From contig NZ_LR699119.1 in the NCBI RefSeq assembly GCF_902459485.1, forward strand, positions 1,674,001 through 1,738,000: a stretch of 64,000 nt of DNA. Reading direction: 5' to 3'. Positions 18,650 to 27,492 of this stretch are shown piece after piece; the stretch's first letter is position 1, and each line of letters opens with the position of its first letter. The notes beneath the pieces were generated by a model. It worked only from the letters and a program-made list of their open reading frames with translations, ran no database searches and was not told the DNA's origin. A program made the position numbers and the translations under genes. The stretch is from Aquicella siphonis. GTDB taxonomy: Bacteria; Pseudomonadota; Gammaproteobacteria; DSM-16500.

Positions 18650-19552
18650 ATGAACAAGGATTACTTTTTGGGCGTGACAGAAGACGGGTTTCACCGGGTA
18701 GCCTATACCGAATGGGGAGTAACCAACCCCGCCTCCATCCCCGTCATCTGCGTACATGGCTTGACCCGCAACGGACGTGATTTTGACGCGCTGGCAGAAT
18801 ACTTTTCCAGCCGGGGACATCATCTTTATTGTCCGGACATTGTCGGCCGGGGCGACAGCGACTGGCTAAAGAATCCTTTACATTACACTTATGAACAATA
18901 TATCGCTGACATGAATGCACTGATCGCGCGCACTCATGCCAGTCAGATAGACTGGATAGGCACGTCCATGGGAGGATTGATAGGCATGATCATGGCTTCT
19001 CTGCCCGGCACGCCCATAAGACGTCTGGTCATGAATGACGTGGGACCGCAAATCCCGGTCAAGGCAATTTCGCGGTTGTCCAAATACGCGGGACGGGATC
19101 CGGATTTTGCCAGTCTTGAAGCGGCAAAAGCCTACTTCAAAGACATTTATGCCGATTTCGGGAATTTAAGCGACGCCCAGTGGCAGCAATTCACCGAACA
19201 CAGCGTGCGTGAATCCGCTCCAGGCAAATTCATCACGAAAATTGATCACGGCATCAAACGCACACCGGCAAAAAGCAAGCTGGCATGGAATTTGCTGCTG
19301 AATCCGCATAAGGCACTGGAAGGCACATTCTTCGATGTGGATTTATGGCAAATCTGGCGCAAAGTCACTTGCCCCGTCCTCGTGATACACGGAGCGCGCT
19401 CGGATTTGTTGCTGCCGGAAATCATAGAAAAAATGCGCCAGCTTCATACCGGCATGGAAGTCCTGGAAGTGCCCGATGCCGGGCATGCGCCGGCGCTGCT
19501 GGATCCCGCGCATCACGAATTCATTTACCGCTGGCTAGCCAAACCGGCATAA
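18650..19552 (+). CDS. Alpha/beta-hydrolase
   Basis: 300 residues with an alpha/beta-hydrolase fold: oxyanion motif VICVHGLTRNGRDF, nucleophile elbow GTSMGG (Ser), acid in HGARSD and catalytic His in DAGHAPAL. There is a cap-like insertion between the nucleophile and the acid. No signal peptide, so cytoplasmic. AGGA precedes the ATG. Substrate cannot be told from sequence; esterase, lipase-like and C-C hydrolase activities share this pattern. Confidence 0.9.
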   Translation: MNKDYFLGVTEDGFHRVAYTEWGVTNPASIPVICVHGLTRNGRDFDALAEYFSSRGHHLYCPDIVGRGDSDWLKNPLHYTYEQYIADMNALIARTHASQIDWIGTSMGGLIGMIMASLPGTPIRRLVMNDVGPQIPVKAISRLSKYAGRDPDFASLEAAKAYFKDIYADFGNLSDAQWQQFTEHSVRESAPGKFITKIDHGIKRTPAKSKLAWNLLLNPHKALEGTFFDVDLWQIWRKVTCPVLVIHGARSDLLLPEIIEKMRQLHTGMEVLEVPDAGHAPALLDPAHHEFIYRWLAKPA

Positions 19553-19558
19553 GCGCAA

Positions 19559-20899
19559 TCAACTCATTTGCGATCGCTGCACTTTCGAGGACACTTTCAT
19601 CGCTGCCAATAAATCTGATTCGGTTAACCGTTTCATGCTTTTATTGGTAATACTGGTCAGGATGGGCCCGACGGAAGGATCATTCGCTTTGACTTTCGCC
19701 TCAAATCCTCTGTCCAGCATACATCTCTTTTGAAATTCTCTAGCCATAGCCTTGTTATCCAGCAGGCTGAATATACAATGCGACAAATCCAGCCCGCGAT
19801 GCTTGAGCATGGCATAACAACGATACATGGCCTTGATGTCCGGTTGATAATGACCGCTATAAGCGGTGATTTCTTCCACCTGGCCGTTACCATTGATCCT
19901 GATTTCGCCGGAAAAAATCAGATCGCCGCCGGACATGAAACTGCTATGATGAAATTTGTTTTCGACATGCGAAGAGATATACATTTCACCGCGGCAGTTC
20001 ATCACGAAACACGCCATGCCTTTTTTGTCATGAGAAATCAGTTCCTGCGTCGATGCCGCCTGGATTTCAAATGGCTGGCTCCTGTTATCCGGATGGAACA
20101 CGACGCGGTTCAAGCGGCCGTTTGCAATGAAGATACGCAAGGCGTCCCGCGCACGCACATCAAGATATTGCACTTCATCCAGCTCCCTGGTTGACTCTTC
20201 ATTTAATTCGTTATGCAGATATTCGTATGTGTCAAACAGGCTTTGTTCCACATCTGACAACTTGCGCGTGGACCAACTCTCTTGCTTGCCGCTGCGGAAA
20301 AAGGTCAGTGCTTCTTTGCTGATCGCTTCAGACCATAACTGTCCCTCCACCAGCGTCAAAACAAGTCCATTCTGCCTTGCGACAAGGAAATCCTGTATGC
20401 GCTTATGCAAATATTCCTTGCGGGACTGCCCCTCGCATGGCGGCGCTAAAAATGGCGGCAAATGATTCGGCAAATAATACGGATCTATCTGTAACAACTT
20501 TTTCAACTGCGCGCGCATGCCGGGTAAAATTTCATTCACATTGCATACCGTCTGCAAAAATCCCGTCACATTTTTTTTAAATAATGCAACCTGACTGGTA
20601 TCGGAAGAGTATAATTCGGGCTGCTCCTCCAGAATATCCAGTACGCACAGCGCAAGCGCAACCCGCTGGGAAATAATCAGATCCGGATGGTAAAATTGTT
20701 CAATGACTTTTTTCAGCTGCGTTTCACAAGCCAGGATTTTTTGCTCATCAACCTCATCAGAATGGCTGACTCGCAACCCGCGCAGCTTCGTCAGCAGGCG
20801 CTCGCACTCAGGAATGAGTACTTCCGCTGCGGCAGGCGCGGTGGAATCAGATGAGGATATTCGGTCGTTGTCCTGAATGACGGGTCTGTCACTTTGCAT
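19559..20899 (-). CDS. Uncharacterised protein with HSSF / GE / SGHYxP motif, effector candidate
   Basis: 446 residues, soluble, no signal peptide. The N-terminal half is helical. A compact C-terminal module at about 295-355 has HHSSF (317-321), GGDLIFSGEI (324-333) and SGHYQP (348-353). I have seen this pattern in assorted large bacterial and eukaryotic proteins of unclear function and cannot assign an activity. The last 25 residues are polar and Ser-rich. The gene stands alone, converges with the hydrolase gene and has a PmrA-box-like site upstream (20970-20989), which is why I consider a secreted effector. Function unknown. Confidence 0.7.
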   Translation of the reverse strand: MQSDRPVIQDNDRISSSDSTAPAAAEVLIPECERLLTKLRGLRVSHSDEVDEQKILACETQLKKVIEQFYHPDLIISQRVALALCVLDILEEQPELYSSDTSQVALFKKNVTGFLQTVCNVNEILPGMRAQLKKLLQIDPYYLPNHLPPFLAPPCEGQSRKEYLHKRIQDFLVARQNGLVLTLVEGQLWSEAISKEALTFFRSGKQESWSTRKLSDVEQSLFDTYEYLHNELNEESTRELDEVQYLDVRARDALRIFIANGRLNRVVFHPDNRSQPFEIQAASTQELISHDKKGMACFVMNCRGEMYISSHVENKFHHSSFMSGGDLIFSGEIRINGNGQVEEITAYSGHYQPDIKAMYRCYAMLKHRGLDLSHCIFSLLDNKAMAREFQKRCMLDRGFEAKVKANDPSVGPILTSITNKSMKRLTESDLLAAMKVSSKVQRSQMS

Positions 20900-20969
20900 A
20901 TTACTGCCTCGTTAGATATTGTATTTTTTTAGTTAATTCAACTGCGAATGCAAATAGTATATATAACCC

Positions 20970-20989
20970 ACCTTAAATGGATATTAACG
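20970..20989 (-). promoter_or_regulatory. Possible PmrA-box-like direct repeat
   Basis: Read on the minus strand, TTAA-N7-TTAA within GTTAATATCCATTTAAGG. The first half matches the Legionella/Coxiella PmrA half-site cTTAATatT at 7 of 9 positions and the second only at TTAA; the 11-bp periodicity is right. A TATACT-like -10 lies downstream. The site is about 70 bp from the start of the possible effector gene. Such short AT-rich matches arise by chance often. Confidence 0.3.
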
Positions 20990-21176
20990 CCATCCTAAAC
21001 CCCGCGGTATCCGGTCCATGCAGGATTTTCAAGCCGTTCAGTGTATTTTTAAATTTAATCAAATCGCTGCAAGCATGTTCGCGGCGCGAATCCGCCTATT
21101 TCTGACCGCTTGCTTCCCGGCTCTTGCGCGAATATTCTCAGGATTCAACCGATAACAGGATAAATAAGGAGTACAT

Positions 21177-21590
21177 GTGTCACAGATGAACAGGATCAGG
21201 ATCGTAGGAATCGCCGGTTTATGCTTATTGCTCTCTGGAACTTACTGTTATGCTTTCCTGCCAGCCCGCACACACGGTCCCTGTTTTCAATTGTCAGGAC
21301 TTTGGCTGGGCACGTACACATACAAAAATGCGGATGACTGCAAAAAATCCGGGGCGTGCACACATCTATTGACCGCGGAAATCAAGCGTCTTTCAGCAAC
21401 CGGATTTCAACTGGATCTGTCACCGCCAATCGACCGGCATTCCACTGTTTCATTTATTTGTGAAAACGGCGAAATATCTCTTCCTGAAAGCCCGGAGCAT
21501 ACCGTAAAATTCACTTGTGAAAAAAACGCGATGTGCCGCATTGTTTATGACGATGCCCATCTTGGCGCCGTCGCCAACCGGATCAAATAA
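21177..21590 (+). CDS. Small secreted protein, unknown
   Basis: 137 residues with a hydrophobic signal peptide (IVGIAGLCLLLSGTYCYA) and six later Cys residues (about positions 36, 54, 60, 94, 113 and 119) that could form disulphides. The best ribosome binding site, AAGGAG, is spaced correctly for the GTG at 21177; an ATG at 21186 is also in frame. Periplasmic or secreted, possibly lipid-free. No family recognised. The gene ends 11 bp before xseA. Confidence 0.65.
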   Translation: MSQMNRIRIVGIAGLCLLLSGTYCYAFLPARTHGPCFQLSGLWLGTYTYKNADDCKKSGACTHLLTAEIKRLSATGFQLDLSPPIDRHSTVSFICENGEISLPESPEHTVKFTCEKNAMCRIVYDDAHLGAVANRIK

Positions 21591-21601
21591 AGCAGACAAA
21601 C

Positions 21602-22942
21602 ATGCAGACTACTGACATCCAGCAAGAACAAGACATTTATACCGTGAGCCGGCTCAATAATGAAGTCCGGTATCTGCTGGAAGAAAGCTTCCCCCTGATC
21701 TGGGTGGAAGGCGAAATTTCCAATTTCGCCGCTCCCAACTCCGGTCACTGGTATTTCTCTTTAAAAGACCCGTCGGCGCAAGTCAGGTGCGCGATGTTTC
21801 GTGGCAGCCAACGCCATCTGGGGTTTGTCCCTAAAGACGGCATGCATGTTCTCATCAAGGCGCGGGTCAGCCTTTACCCAAACCGCGGCGAATATCAATT
21901 GATCGCGGAACAGATGGAGGAACGCGGCGAAGGAAAACTGCGCCGTGCCTTTGAATTACTCAAGAAAAAACTGGAAGCGGATGGATTGTTTGATCCCGCA
22001 CATAAAAAAATGCTGCCCGCCTTTCCCGCGCAAATAGGGATAGTCACTTCATCCACCGGCGCCGCGATACGCGATATTCTGACAGTCTTGAAACGGCGTT
22101 ATCCTTGCGCGTCTGTCATCATTTATCCCACGCTGGTGCAAGGTGATACCGCAGCACCGGCAATCGTCAAGGCCATACAGACCGCCAACCGGCGTGCGGA
22201 ATGCGACATTCTGATTGTCGCGCGCGGCGGAGGCTCTCTGGAAGATTTATGGCCGTTTAATGAAGAAATGGTCGCTCACGCCATTTATCAAAGCCGGATC
22301 CCCGTCATCAGCGGCGTGGGGCATGAAGTCGATTTCACCATCGCGGATTTTGTTGCCGATCAACGCGCGCCCACGCCTTCCGCCGCTGCGGAAATTGCCA
22401 CGCCAGACCGCACTGAACTGCGGCAAGCTTTATCGCTGAAGCAAAAACAGATAGGGCGTCACATGCAGGCGAAATTGGCTTCCAGCCGCCAGCACTTGCA
22501 CTGGATGCAAAAACATTTATATCAGCAACACCCCAAACGCCGGCTGGCGGAAAAAATGCAGCGTCTGGATTTTGCAGAATCATCGCTGATACAAACAATA
22601 AACCGCCTATTGAACCAGCTGCGGCACGGCACAAAAGATCGAGAGGCGCATTTGCTCAGGCTCACGCCGGCGCATCGTATCCGCCAAACGCATGACCTGC
22701 TGATATTCAAGCGCAAGCAGTTCAATACATTGATCTCAACATTGCTGGCGCACAAAAAAACCACGCTGGCGAAAGCTGCGGGAACACTGGATGCATTAAG
22801 TCCGCTCGCAACCTTGCAGCGCGGATTCGCCATCGCGACCACCCGGGATCGTCACATCATACGTTCCGCCAGCGCAGTCTGTCGCGGCGATGAAATACAA
22901 GTACGGCTTACGGACGGCATACTGGACTGCCTGGTGGAATAA
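21602..22942 (+). CDS. xseA: Exodeoxyribonuclease VII large subunit
   Basis: 446 residues: N-terminal OB-fold (YTVSRLNNEVRYLLEE, then WVEGEISNF), catalytic core with GIVTSSTGAAIRDIL, RGGGSLEDLWPFN and SGVGHEVDFTIADFVAD, a long coiled-coil segment and a short C-terminal domain. The enzyme degrades single-stranded DNA together with the small XseB subunit, which is not in this window. The ribosome binding site is weak. Confidence 0.97.
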   Translation: MQTTDIQQEQDIYTVSRLNNEVRYLLEESFPLIWVEGEISNFAAPNSGHWYFSLKDPSAQVRCAMFRGSQRHLGFVPKDGMHVLIKARVSLYPNRGEYQLIAEQMEERGEGKLRRAFELLKKKLEADGLFDPAHKKMLPAFPAQIGIVTSSTGAAIRDILTVLKRRYPCASVIIYPTLVQGDTAAPAIVKAIQTANRRAECDILIVARGGGSLEDLWPFNEEMVAHAIYQSRIPVISGVGHEVDFTIADFVADQRAPTPSAAAEIATPDRTELRQALSLKQKQIGRHMQAKLASSRQHLHWMQKHLYQQHPKRRLAEKMQRLDFAESSLIQTINRLLNQLRHGTKDREAHLLRLTPAHRIRQTHDLLIFKRKQFNTLISTLLAHKKTTLAKAAGTLDALSPLATLQRGFAIATTRDRHIIRSASAVCRGDEIQVRLTDGILDCLVE

Positions 22943-23001
22943 GCCAGGCGGCGGTGTATTTCCTCTGTTTGCACACTGTCTCATTCAATAAAGCGGGAAA
23001 A

Positions 23002-23487
23002 TCATGGTTTAGGGGAAATTTCACTCTTGGAGGACAAACCGACACTCTCTCTCAATTCTTTCATCGTCTCACTCTGCAAGATGTCTTGAACGCCTTTCTG
23101 AATCCCGTCAATTAACACTTTTTCTTCCACCAGTTTTGCCTCGAATAACCCTGATGTGATAGGCGCGCCGGAATTCACACTCGACTTTCTTCCTATCATG
23201 CGTATGGTCAGACTTTCGCAAACCGGCACTGACACAGCTTTTAATCGCGCGCACAACTCATTCACATTCGAAGCCGTAATGGCAGGACGGTTGGATATCA
23301 GAGAATTCAGCGACACCAGTATCAGGCGCAACTCACGCAGGCGAAATTCAGGTCCGGAATAATTTTCAATGCGGCCCACTCCGCCATTTTTTTTCAGCAC
23401 TGTTTCAAACATGGACTTAATAGTCTTGATACGCGCCAACAAATCATCCTGGTTTTTCTGTTTGTCATCTCGTTTACGGGCAGGCAT
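23002..23487 (-). CDS. Hypothetical protein
   Basis: 161 residues, charged and helical, Lys-rich at the N-terminus (MPARKRDDKQKNQDD). No signal peptide, membrane segment or known motif. AGAGAGG lies just before the ATG at 23487, making this start better than the upstream one at 23538. It is the last of three small minus-strand genes; its place beside a very basic protein may be meaningful. Function unknown. Confidence 0.65.
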   Translation of the reverse strand: MPARKRDDKQKNQDDLLARIKTIKSMFETVLKKNGGVGRIENYSGPEFRLRELRLILVSLNSLISNRPAITASNVNELCARLKAVSVPVCESLTIRMIGRKSSVNSGAPITSGLFEAKLVEEKVLIDGIQKGVQDILQSETMKELRESVGLSSKSEISPKP

Positions 23488-23646
23488 AAACACCTCTCTT
23501 GTGAGGATGCTGTATGATTCACTAAAAGTATAGTCCATACCAGGAAACTAGACTGGCGGGCAGGTTGACGCTACTAGCATGTATTTACAGGAATTTATTT
23601 ACTGAATAACGCGCCTGGACGGCCGGAGCGCGGCCGCCCGGGGCGA

Positions 23647-24066
23647 TTATCTGGATTTGCGCGCCGCTTTTTTCATTTTTTTCGACGCCGGCTCCGCTGT
23701 GGATTTGCTTTTGCCGTTACGTTTTCCCTTTCTGGCAAGGCTCTTTTTCAACCGGGTGGCATACTTTTTTTCTATCTTGATTAATGCCGATGCCAACGCC
23801 CTGCCTTTTGTTTCGATTCCCTGCAGCATATGACGTTCCATCTCCTGTGCCGACTTGACATACGTCGATGCTTGCACTTCAGCCACTTTCGCTTTCATCC
23901 GGCGAGATTTACTGGCCAGTTTACTTTTGTACGACCGGCTCAATTTGCGTATCCTGGCCAGCGCCTGACGAAGACGGATTCTTGCCAATTCCTCTTTGCG
24001 TTCCAGCAACCGGATTTTCTTTTTCAATTTTTTCAAAATGAGATGATGATCTGAAGCCACAGCCAT
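23647..24066 (-). CDS. Very basic Lys/Arg-rich protein, histone H1-like tail
   Basis: 139 residues. The first 110 form a predicted long helix or coiled coil (LKKLKKKIRLLERKEEL, RLRQALARIRKLSR), and the last 30 are Lys/Ala/Ser-rich (KKSLARKGKRNGKSKSTAEP) like histone H1 C-termini. Such proteins may bind DNA; Coxiella and Chlamydia carry H1-like proteins, but I see no sequence proof of homology. AGGAGG precedes the ATG at 24066. It lies 35 bp after the short coiled-coil gene in the same direction. Confidence 0.75.
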   Translation of the reverse strand: MAVASDHHLILKKLKKKIRLLERKEELARIRLRQALARIRKLSRSYKSKLASKSRRMKAKVAEVQASTYVKSAQEMERHMLQGIETKGRALASALIKIEKKYATRLKKSLARKGKRNGKSKSTAEPASKKMKKAARKSR

Positions 24067-24101
24067 GTGCAAACCTCCTGGTCGCGAATTGATGGTTGGC
24101 G

Positions 24102-24344
24102 TTATCCCTGTGCCGTCATGGGTTTGATCGCGGTCACACTCGCGCCTGTCGTCATCACATCGGATAAAGAGACGGAATCCAGCAGCGAAATCAGATCAGC
24201 GAGCTTGCTGGAATGCGCTTCCTGTTCGCGCTTAAGCATGGCATTTTCCTGGGTCAACCGTGCAATTTCCCTGCGTGAATCTTCAATTTCAGCAAGCAGC
24301 AACATCATTTTTTCTTCTAGTTTTTGAAACAGATTATCTGTCAT
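24102..24344 (-). CDS. Short coiled-coil protein
   Basis: 80 residues with heptad-like LFQKLEEKMMLLLAEIEDS and IARLTQENAMLKREQ, resembling ZapB/SlyX-type small coiled-coil proteins without a clear match. AGGAAGAG upstream of the ATG supports translation. It is the first gene of the small minus-strand group. Function unknown. Confidence 0.65.
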   Translation of the reverse strand: MTDNLFQKLEEKMMLLLAEIEDSRREIARLTQENAMLKREQEAHSSKLADLISLLDSVSLSDVMTTGASVTAIKPMTAQG

Positions 24345-24488
24345 ATTTTCTCTTCCTTCTGAAATTGAAATTCATTATTTCGGCGCAGACACTGGTTACA
24401 CATTTTATCTTCATTTTTCAGGAGAGTAAATTCGTATATCAGCGGCAATGAAAACACATCCGGCGCGCCTATATAGTGACAGCTGCTT

Positions 24489-26006
24489 CTAGCCAGCCGG
24501 AATATACGCAACCGGGCTGTCTGTATCCTGCTTGTTAATAAACGGCAGCGAGGGATAGGCCACTTCAAGCGTGCGATATCCCGCCAGAATATGCTGCAGC
24601 ACGGGCGCATACAGTTTCCGGCTGACGTAAATCGTATTGGCGTCCCTGTTTTTCAGCAAAGGCCACATTGCCAACAGCTGATCTGATGTCGGCACGTTAA
24701 TGCGCTCTGTGCCCTTGATATGATATTTCACCGCACCCGGCGGTAAATGCAGATAAAAATTCATTTTGCTTTCCGCATCCAGAATCACCACATTCCATAC
24801 ATGCCAGGGTTTGATCCGGCTTGCTTCCTTCTGCAATGCAACAGCAAAACGGTTGACGCCGAATTTCGCGTAATACCATGCGGGCGCCACATCCACCGCA
24901 GCAAACAAGGCCGCAAAGAAAATCACGATCAGTCCGGCGGACCATAAGCGCTTGCGCGCAAGCACCGGCTCCCCGGAAAGAATCCAGTCAGCAGTAAACA
25001 AGACCGCGAAAGGCACCATAGGCAGGACATAATAGCTGCGGCGCGATCCGCTGGAGGTAAAAAACAGGAAAAGCACGAACAAAGTCCAGGCAACCCATCG
25101 TGAATCAGTCGTCATGTTTTTCCAGCGCGATTTGAGCGTCAGCAGCGCCGGGATAAAAAAAATCGTCCACGGCAGCAGATAAACAGGCAAATAAAGAAAA
25201 TAAGTATAGATAGGGCCTTGATGATCGAATGGCTGAAAGTAACGAAGAATGTTTTCCCTGTATACCAGATACAAACCGTTTTGTGCAAATGAGTCGCCCC
25301 CAAAATAACTGGACGCAATGAATGGAGACAGGTAGACCAGCAGAGCCGGTATCACCGCCCAGACCAGGGTCAATCGCAAGTGTTGCTTCCAGGATTTTTG
25401 CAAAATAATATCGACCAGCACCGCGATCAGCGGGACGATCGCGCCCACCAGCCCCTTGCATAACGAAGTAAGCGCAATGACCAGAAAGAATACCGCATAA
25501 TCCCAGAAACGGGCGTGCTCGCGTTTATTGAAGTACCAGGCGACAGCGAAAACCGTCCCGGCAAGGTTCAACATGTCTGCGCTGCTGACACGCGACCAGA
25601 ACACAAAGTAATAAGTAGTCAGCAGCAGCCATCCGGACAACAGCCCCAGATGTCTGTCCTGAATTTTTTTCCCCAGGAAATAAATCGATGCCACTGTGAG
25701 CAGACCCGCCAAAGCCGACGGCAGCCGCAAAGTCCAGGTTGTCAAAGCACTGGTCAGTTTGGCGAACAGTGCAATAAGCCAATAAGACAGCAGCGGTTTG
25801 TCATAATAATCTGAATTGCCCAGATAGGGATGTAAAAAATCATTCCGGTAAAACATGCCTGAAACAATGTCCGCCCAGCGATGTTCCTGAGTCCAGATTT
25901 CCCGGCCGCCCAGGCAAGTAAAAAGCAGAATGACAGCAGCCAATAGTAAATAACTCACCCTGGCCTTGTTGCCCCACAAGGAATCAGCAATCGCAGCAAG
26001 TTTCAT
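24489..26006 (-). CDS. ArnT/PMT-type membrane glycosyltransferase
   Basis: 505 residues, about ten membrane segments. The N-terminal TREIWTQEHR-like block (here GGREIWTQEHRWADI) and the DYYDKPLLSYW motif are the signature of GT83 (ArnT) and related lipid-phosphate-sugar transferases, where the acidic residue in the first periplasmic loop is catalytic. Such enzymes move a sugar from undecaprenyl phosphate to lipid A or glycans. There is no arn cluster here, so the acceptor is open. Minus strand, alone, divergent from dapA. Confidence 0.9.
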   Translation of the reverse strand: MKLAAIADSLWGNKARVSYLLLAAVILLFTCLGGREIWTQEHRWADIVSGMFYRNDFLHPYLGNSDYYDKPLLSYWLIALFAKLTSALTTWTLRLPSALAGLLTVASIYFLGKKIQDRHLGLLSGWLLLTTYYFVFWSRVSSADMLNLAGTVFAVAWYFNKREHARFWDYAVFFLVIALTSLCKGLVGAIVPLIAVLVDIILQKSWKQHLRLTLVWAVIPALLVYLSPFIASSYFGGDSFAQNGLYLVYRENILRYFQPFDHQGPIYTYFLYLPVYLLPWTIFFIPALLTLKSRWKNMTTDSRWVAWTLFVLFLFFTSSGSRRSYYVLPMVPFAVLFTADWILSGEPVLARKRLWSAGLIVIFFAALFAAVDVAPAWYYAKFGVNRFAVALQKEASRIKPWHVWNVVILDAESKMNFYLHLPPGAVKYHIKGTERINVPTSDQLLAMWPLLKNRDANTIYVSRKLYAPVLQHILAGYRTLEVAYPSLPFINKQDTDSPVAYIPAG

Positions 26007-26203
26007 ATGTCTTCTTACCTGACATTTGATAAAGCTGTTAAGTATATCTGGAGTAAGACTAAAAAAATATAGACAATTAGTAACCTATGGACTATAAAAA
26101 ACTCTCAAAAAAAAGCAGCGACCTGATAGAATAGCGCCAGTTCAGACGGCGATGATGCCGTCCCAGACCAGGTCCAGGATGAATGATCACGGGGGAATGA
26201 ATT

Positions 26204-27079
26204 ATGTTTAAAGGAAGCATGGTCGCCATCGTCACACCCATGCATAACGATGGATCAATTGACAAAAAAGCATTGCAGGAATTGACGGAATGGCATATCG
26301 GCGCCGGCACGGACGCCATTATTGCAGCCGGCACGACCGGCGAATCCGCCACGCTTGAACCCGATGAGCAATTCGAAGTAATTTCACTGATTGTCAGGCA
26401 GGCGGCCGGACGCATCCCTGTTATCGCCGGCTCCGGCACCAACTCCACCCGCACTACCATCAGACTGTCCGAAAATGCCAGGCGCGCCGGCGCAGACGCC
26501 TGCCTGATCGTAACGCCTTATTACAACAAACCGACCCAGAACGGACTGTACGCTCATTATGAAATGGTCATGAAACAGGTGGACATGCCAGTGATTTTAT
26601 ATAATGTTCCGGGGAGAACCGCATGCGACCTGCTGCCAGAAACCGTTGAACGCCTGTCACAGATCAAAAATATCCTGGGAATCAAGGAAGCCACCGGGAA
26701 AGTGGAACGCGCCGCAGAGATCATCCGCCGCTGCGGAAACACTTTTGCGGTTTACAGCGGTGACGATGCCACCGCGCTGGATTTGATGCTGGCTGGCGCC
26801 CAAGGCGTTATCTCCGTCACCGCGAACGTTGCTCCGCAAAAAATGCATGCCATGTGCACGGCCGCTCTGGGCGGAAACATGACACTGGCCGCACAAATCA
26901 ATGATGAACTGATGTTGCTGCACAAAAATCTGTTCCTGGAATCCAATCCCATCCCCGCCAAATGGGCATTGGCCGAAATGGGCAAAATCCAGGCCGGCAT
27001 ACGCATGCCGTTGCTGCCGCTGGACAGCCAATACCACCAAGATGTAAAGAAAGCCATGCAAAATGCAGGAGTAAAATAA
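26204..27079 (+). CDS. dapA: 4-hydroxy-tetrahydrodipicolinate synthase
   Basis: 291 residues. TIM barrel with GTTGESATL, the catalytic Tyr in VTPYYNKPTQ and the Schiff-base Lys in LGIKEATG; GSGTNSTRTTI is also standard. It condenses pyruvate with aspartate semialdehyde in the lysine/diaminopimelate pathway. GGGGGAAT precedes the ATG. The stop is one base before the start of the lipoprotein gene, mirroring the E. coli dapA-bamC arrangement. A perfect GACGGC-GATGAT-GCCGTC hairpin lies upstream at 26145-26162. Confidence 0.97.
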   Translation: MFKGSMVAIVTPMHNDGSIDKKALQELTEWHIGAGTDAIIAAGTTGESATLEPDEQFEVISLIVRQAAGRIPVIAGSGTNSTRTTIRLSENARRAGADACLIVTPYYNKPTQNGLYAHYEMVMKQVDMPVILYNVPGRTACDLLPETVERLSQIKNILGIKEATGKVERAAEIIRRCGNTFAVYSGDDATALDLMLAGAQGVISVTANVAPQKMHAMCTAALGGNMTLAAQINDELMLLHKNLFLESNPIPAKWALAEMGKIQAGIRMPLLPLDSQYHQDVKKAMQNAGVK

Positions 27080-27080
27080 T

Positions 27081-27341
27081 ATGAATTGCAAATTCATCGC
27101 ACGCGCGATCGCCCTGGCCACGCTTTTCCCGCTCGCGCTGACGGGTTGTTCCTATTTTTCCAAATCTTCCATCAGCCAGAACCGGGACAAAACTTATCTG
27201 TCTGCCAAATCCATACCGCCCTTGAAAATTCCGCCAGGCATTGCATCCAGCGCATTTCAAAGCGCCTACCCCGTCTCTGACCGGCAGTATCCCCTTTCCG
27301 CGGAGGATATCAGCGTCGTCCCACCCGGTCTGAATGGATAG
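27081..27341 (+). CDS. Short lipoprotein resembling the BamC N-terminus
   Basis: 86 residues. The signal peptide ends in the lipobox LTGC, so the protein is lipidated. The mature part (TYLSAKSIPPLKIPPGI) resembles the unstructured N-terminal arm of BamC that docks on BamD (E. coli has EAAPLAELHAPAGM-like text), and the position right after dapA is that of bamC. It lacks the two helix-grip domains of E. coli BamC (about 340 residues), so this would be a minimal BamC. GGAG lies within the end of dapA. Confidence 0.75.
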   Translation: MNCKFIARAIALATLFPLALTGCSYFSKSSISQNRDKTYLSAKSIPPLKIPPGIASSAFQSAYPVSDRQYPLSAEDISVVPPGLNG

Positions 27342-27361
27342 CAAGCATGATACAAGGGCAC

Positions 27362-27389
27362 TGGAAAGTCTGTCTAAACCCAGTATAAT
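27362..27389 (+). promoter_or_regulatory. Promoter of tRNA-Ser
   Basis: A perfect TATAAT at 27384-27389, 13 bases before the mature 5' end, with a weak -35 (TGGAAA at 27362-27367, 16-bp spacer). Confidence 0.5.
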
Positions 27390-27402
27390 CCACCCTGACT
27401 CA

Positions 27403-27492
27403 GGAGAGGTACCGAAGCGGTCATAACGGCGCCGACTCGAAATCGGATGGGGAGTTTATGCTCCCACGAGGGTTCGAATCCCTCCCTCTCCG
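27403..27492 (+). tRNA. tRNA-Ser (anticodon CGA)
   Basis: A 90-base class II tRNA: acceptor arms GGAGAGG and CCTCTCC, the anticodon loop CTCGAAA closed by CCGA/TCGG, a long variable arm (GGGAG...CTCCC) and GGTTCGAAT in the T-arm. Discriminator G. The 3' CCA is not encoded and must be added. Reads UCG codons. Confidence 0.95.

Noticed and set aside
21175-21189. Four-codon leader frame (ATG TGT CAC AGA TGA) overlapping the small secreted protein start
   Set aside because: Probably incidental; the GTG at 21177 has properly spaced AAGGAG and explains translation without a leader peptide.
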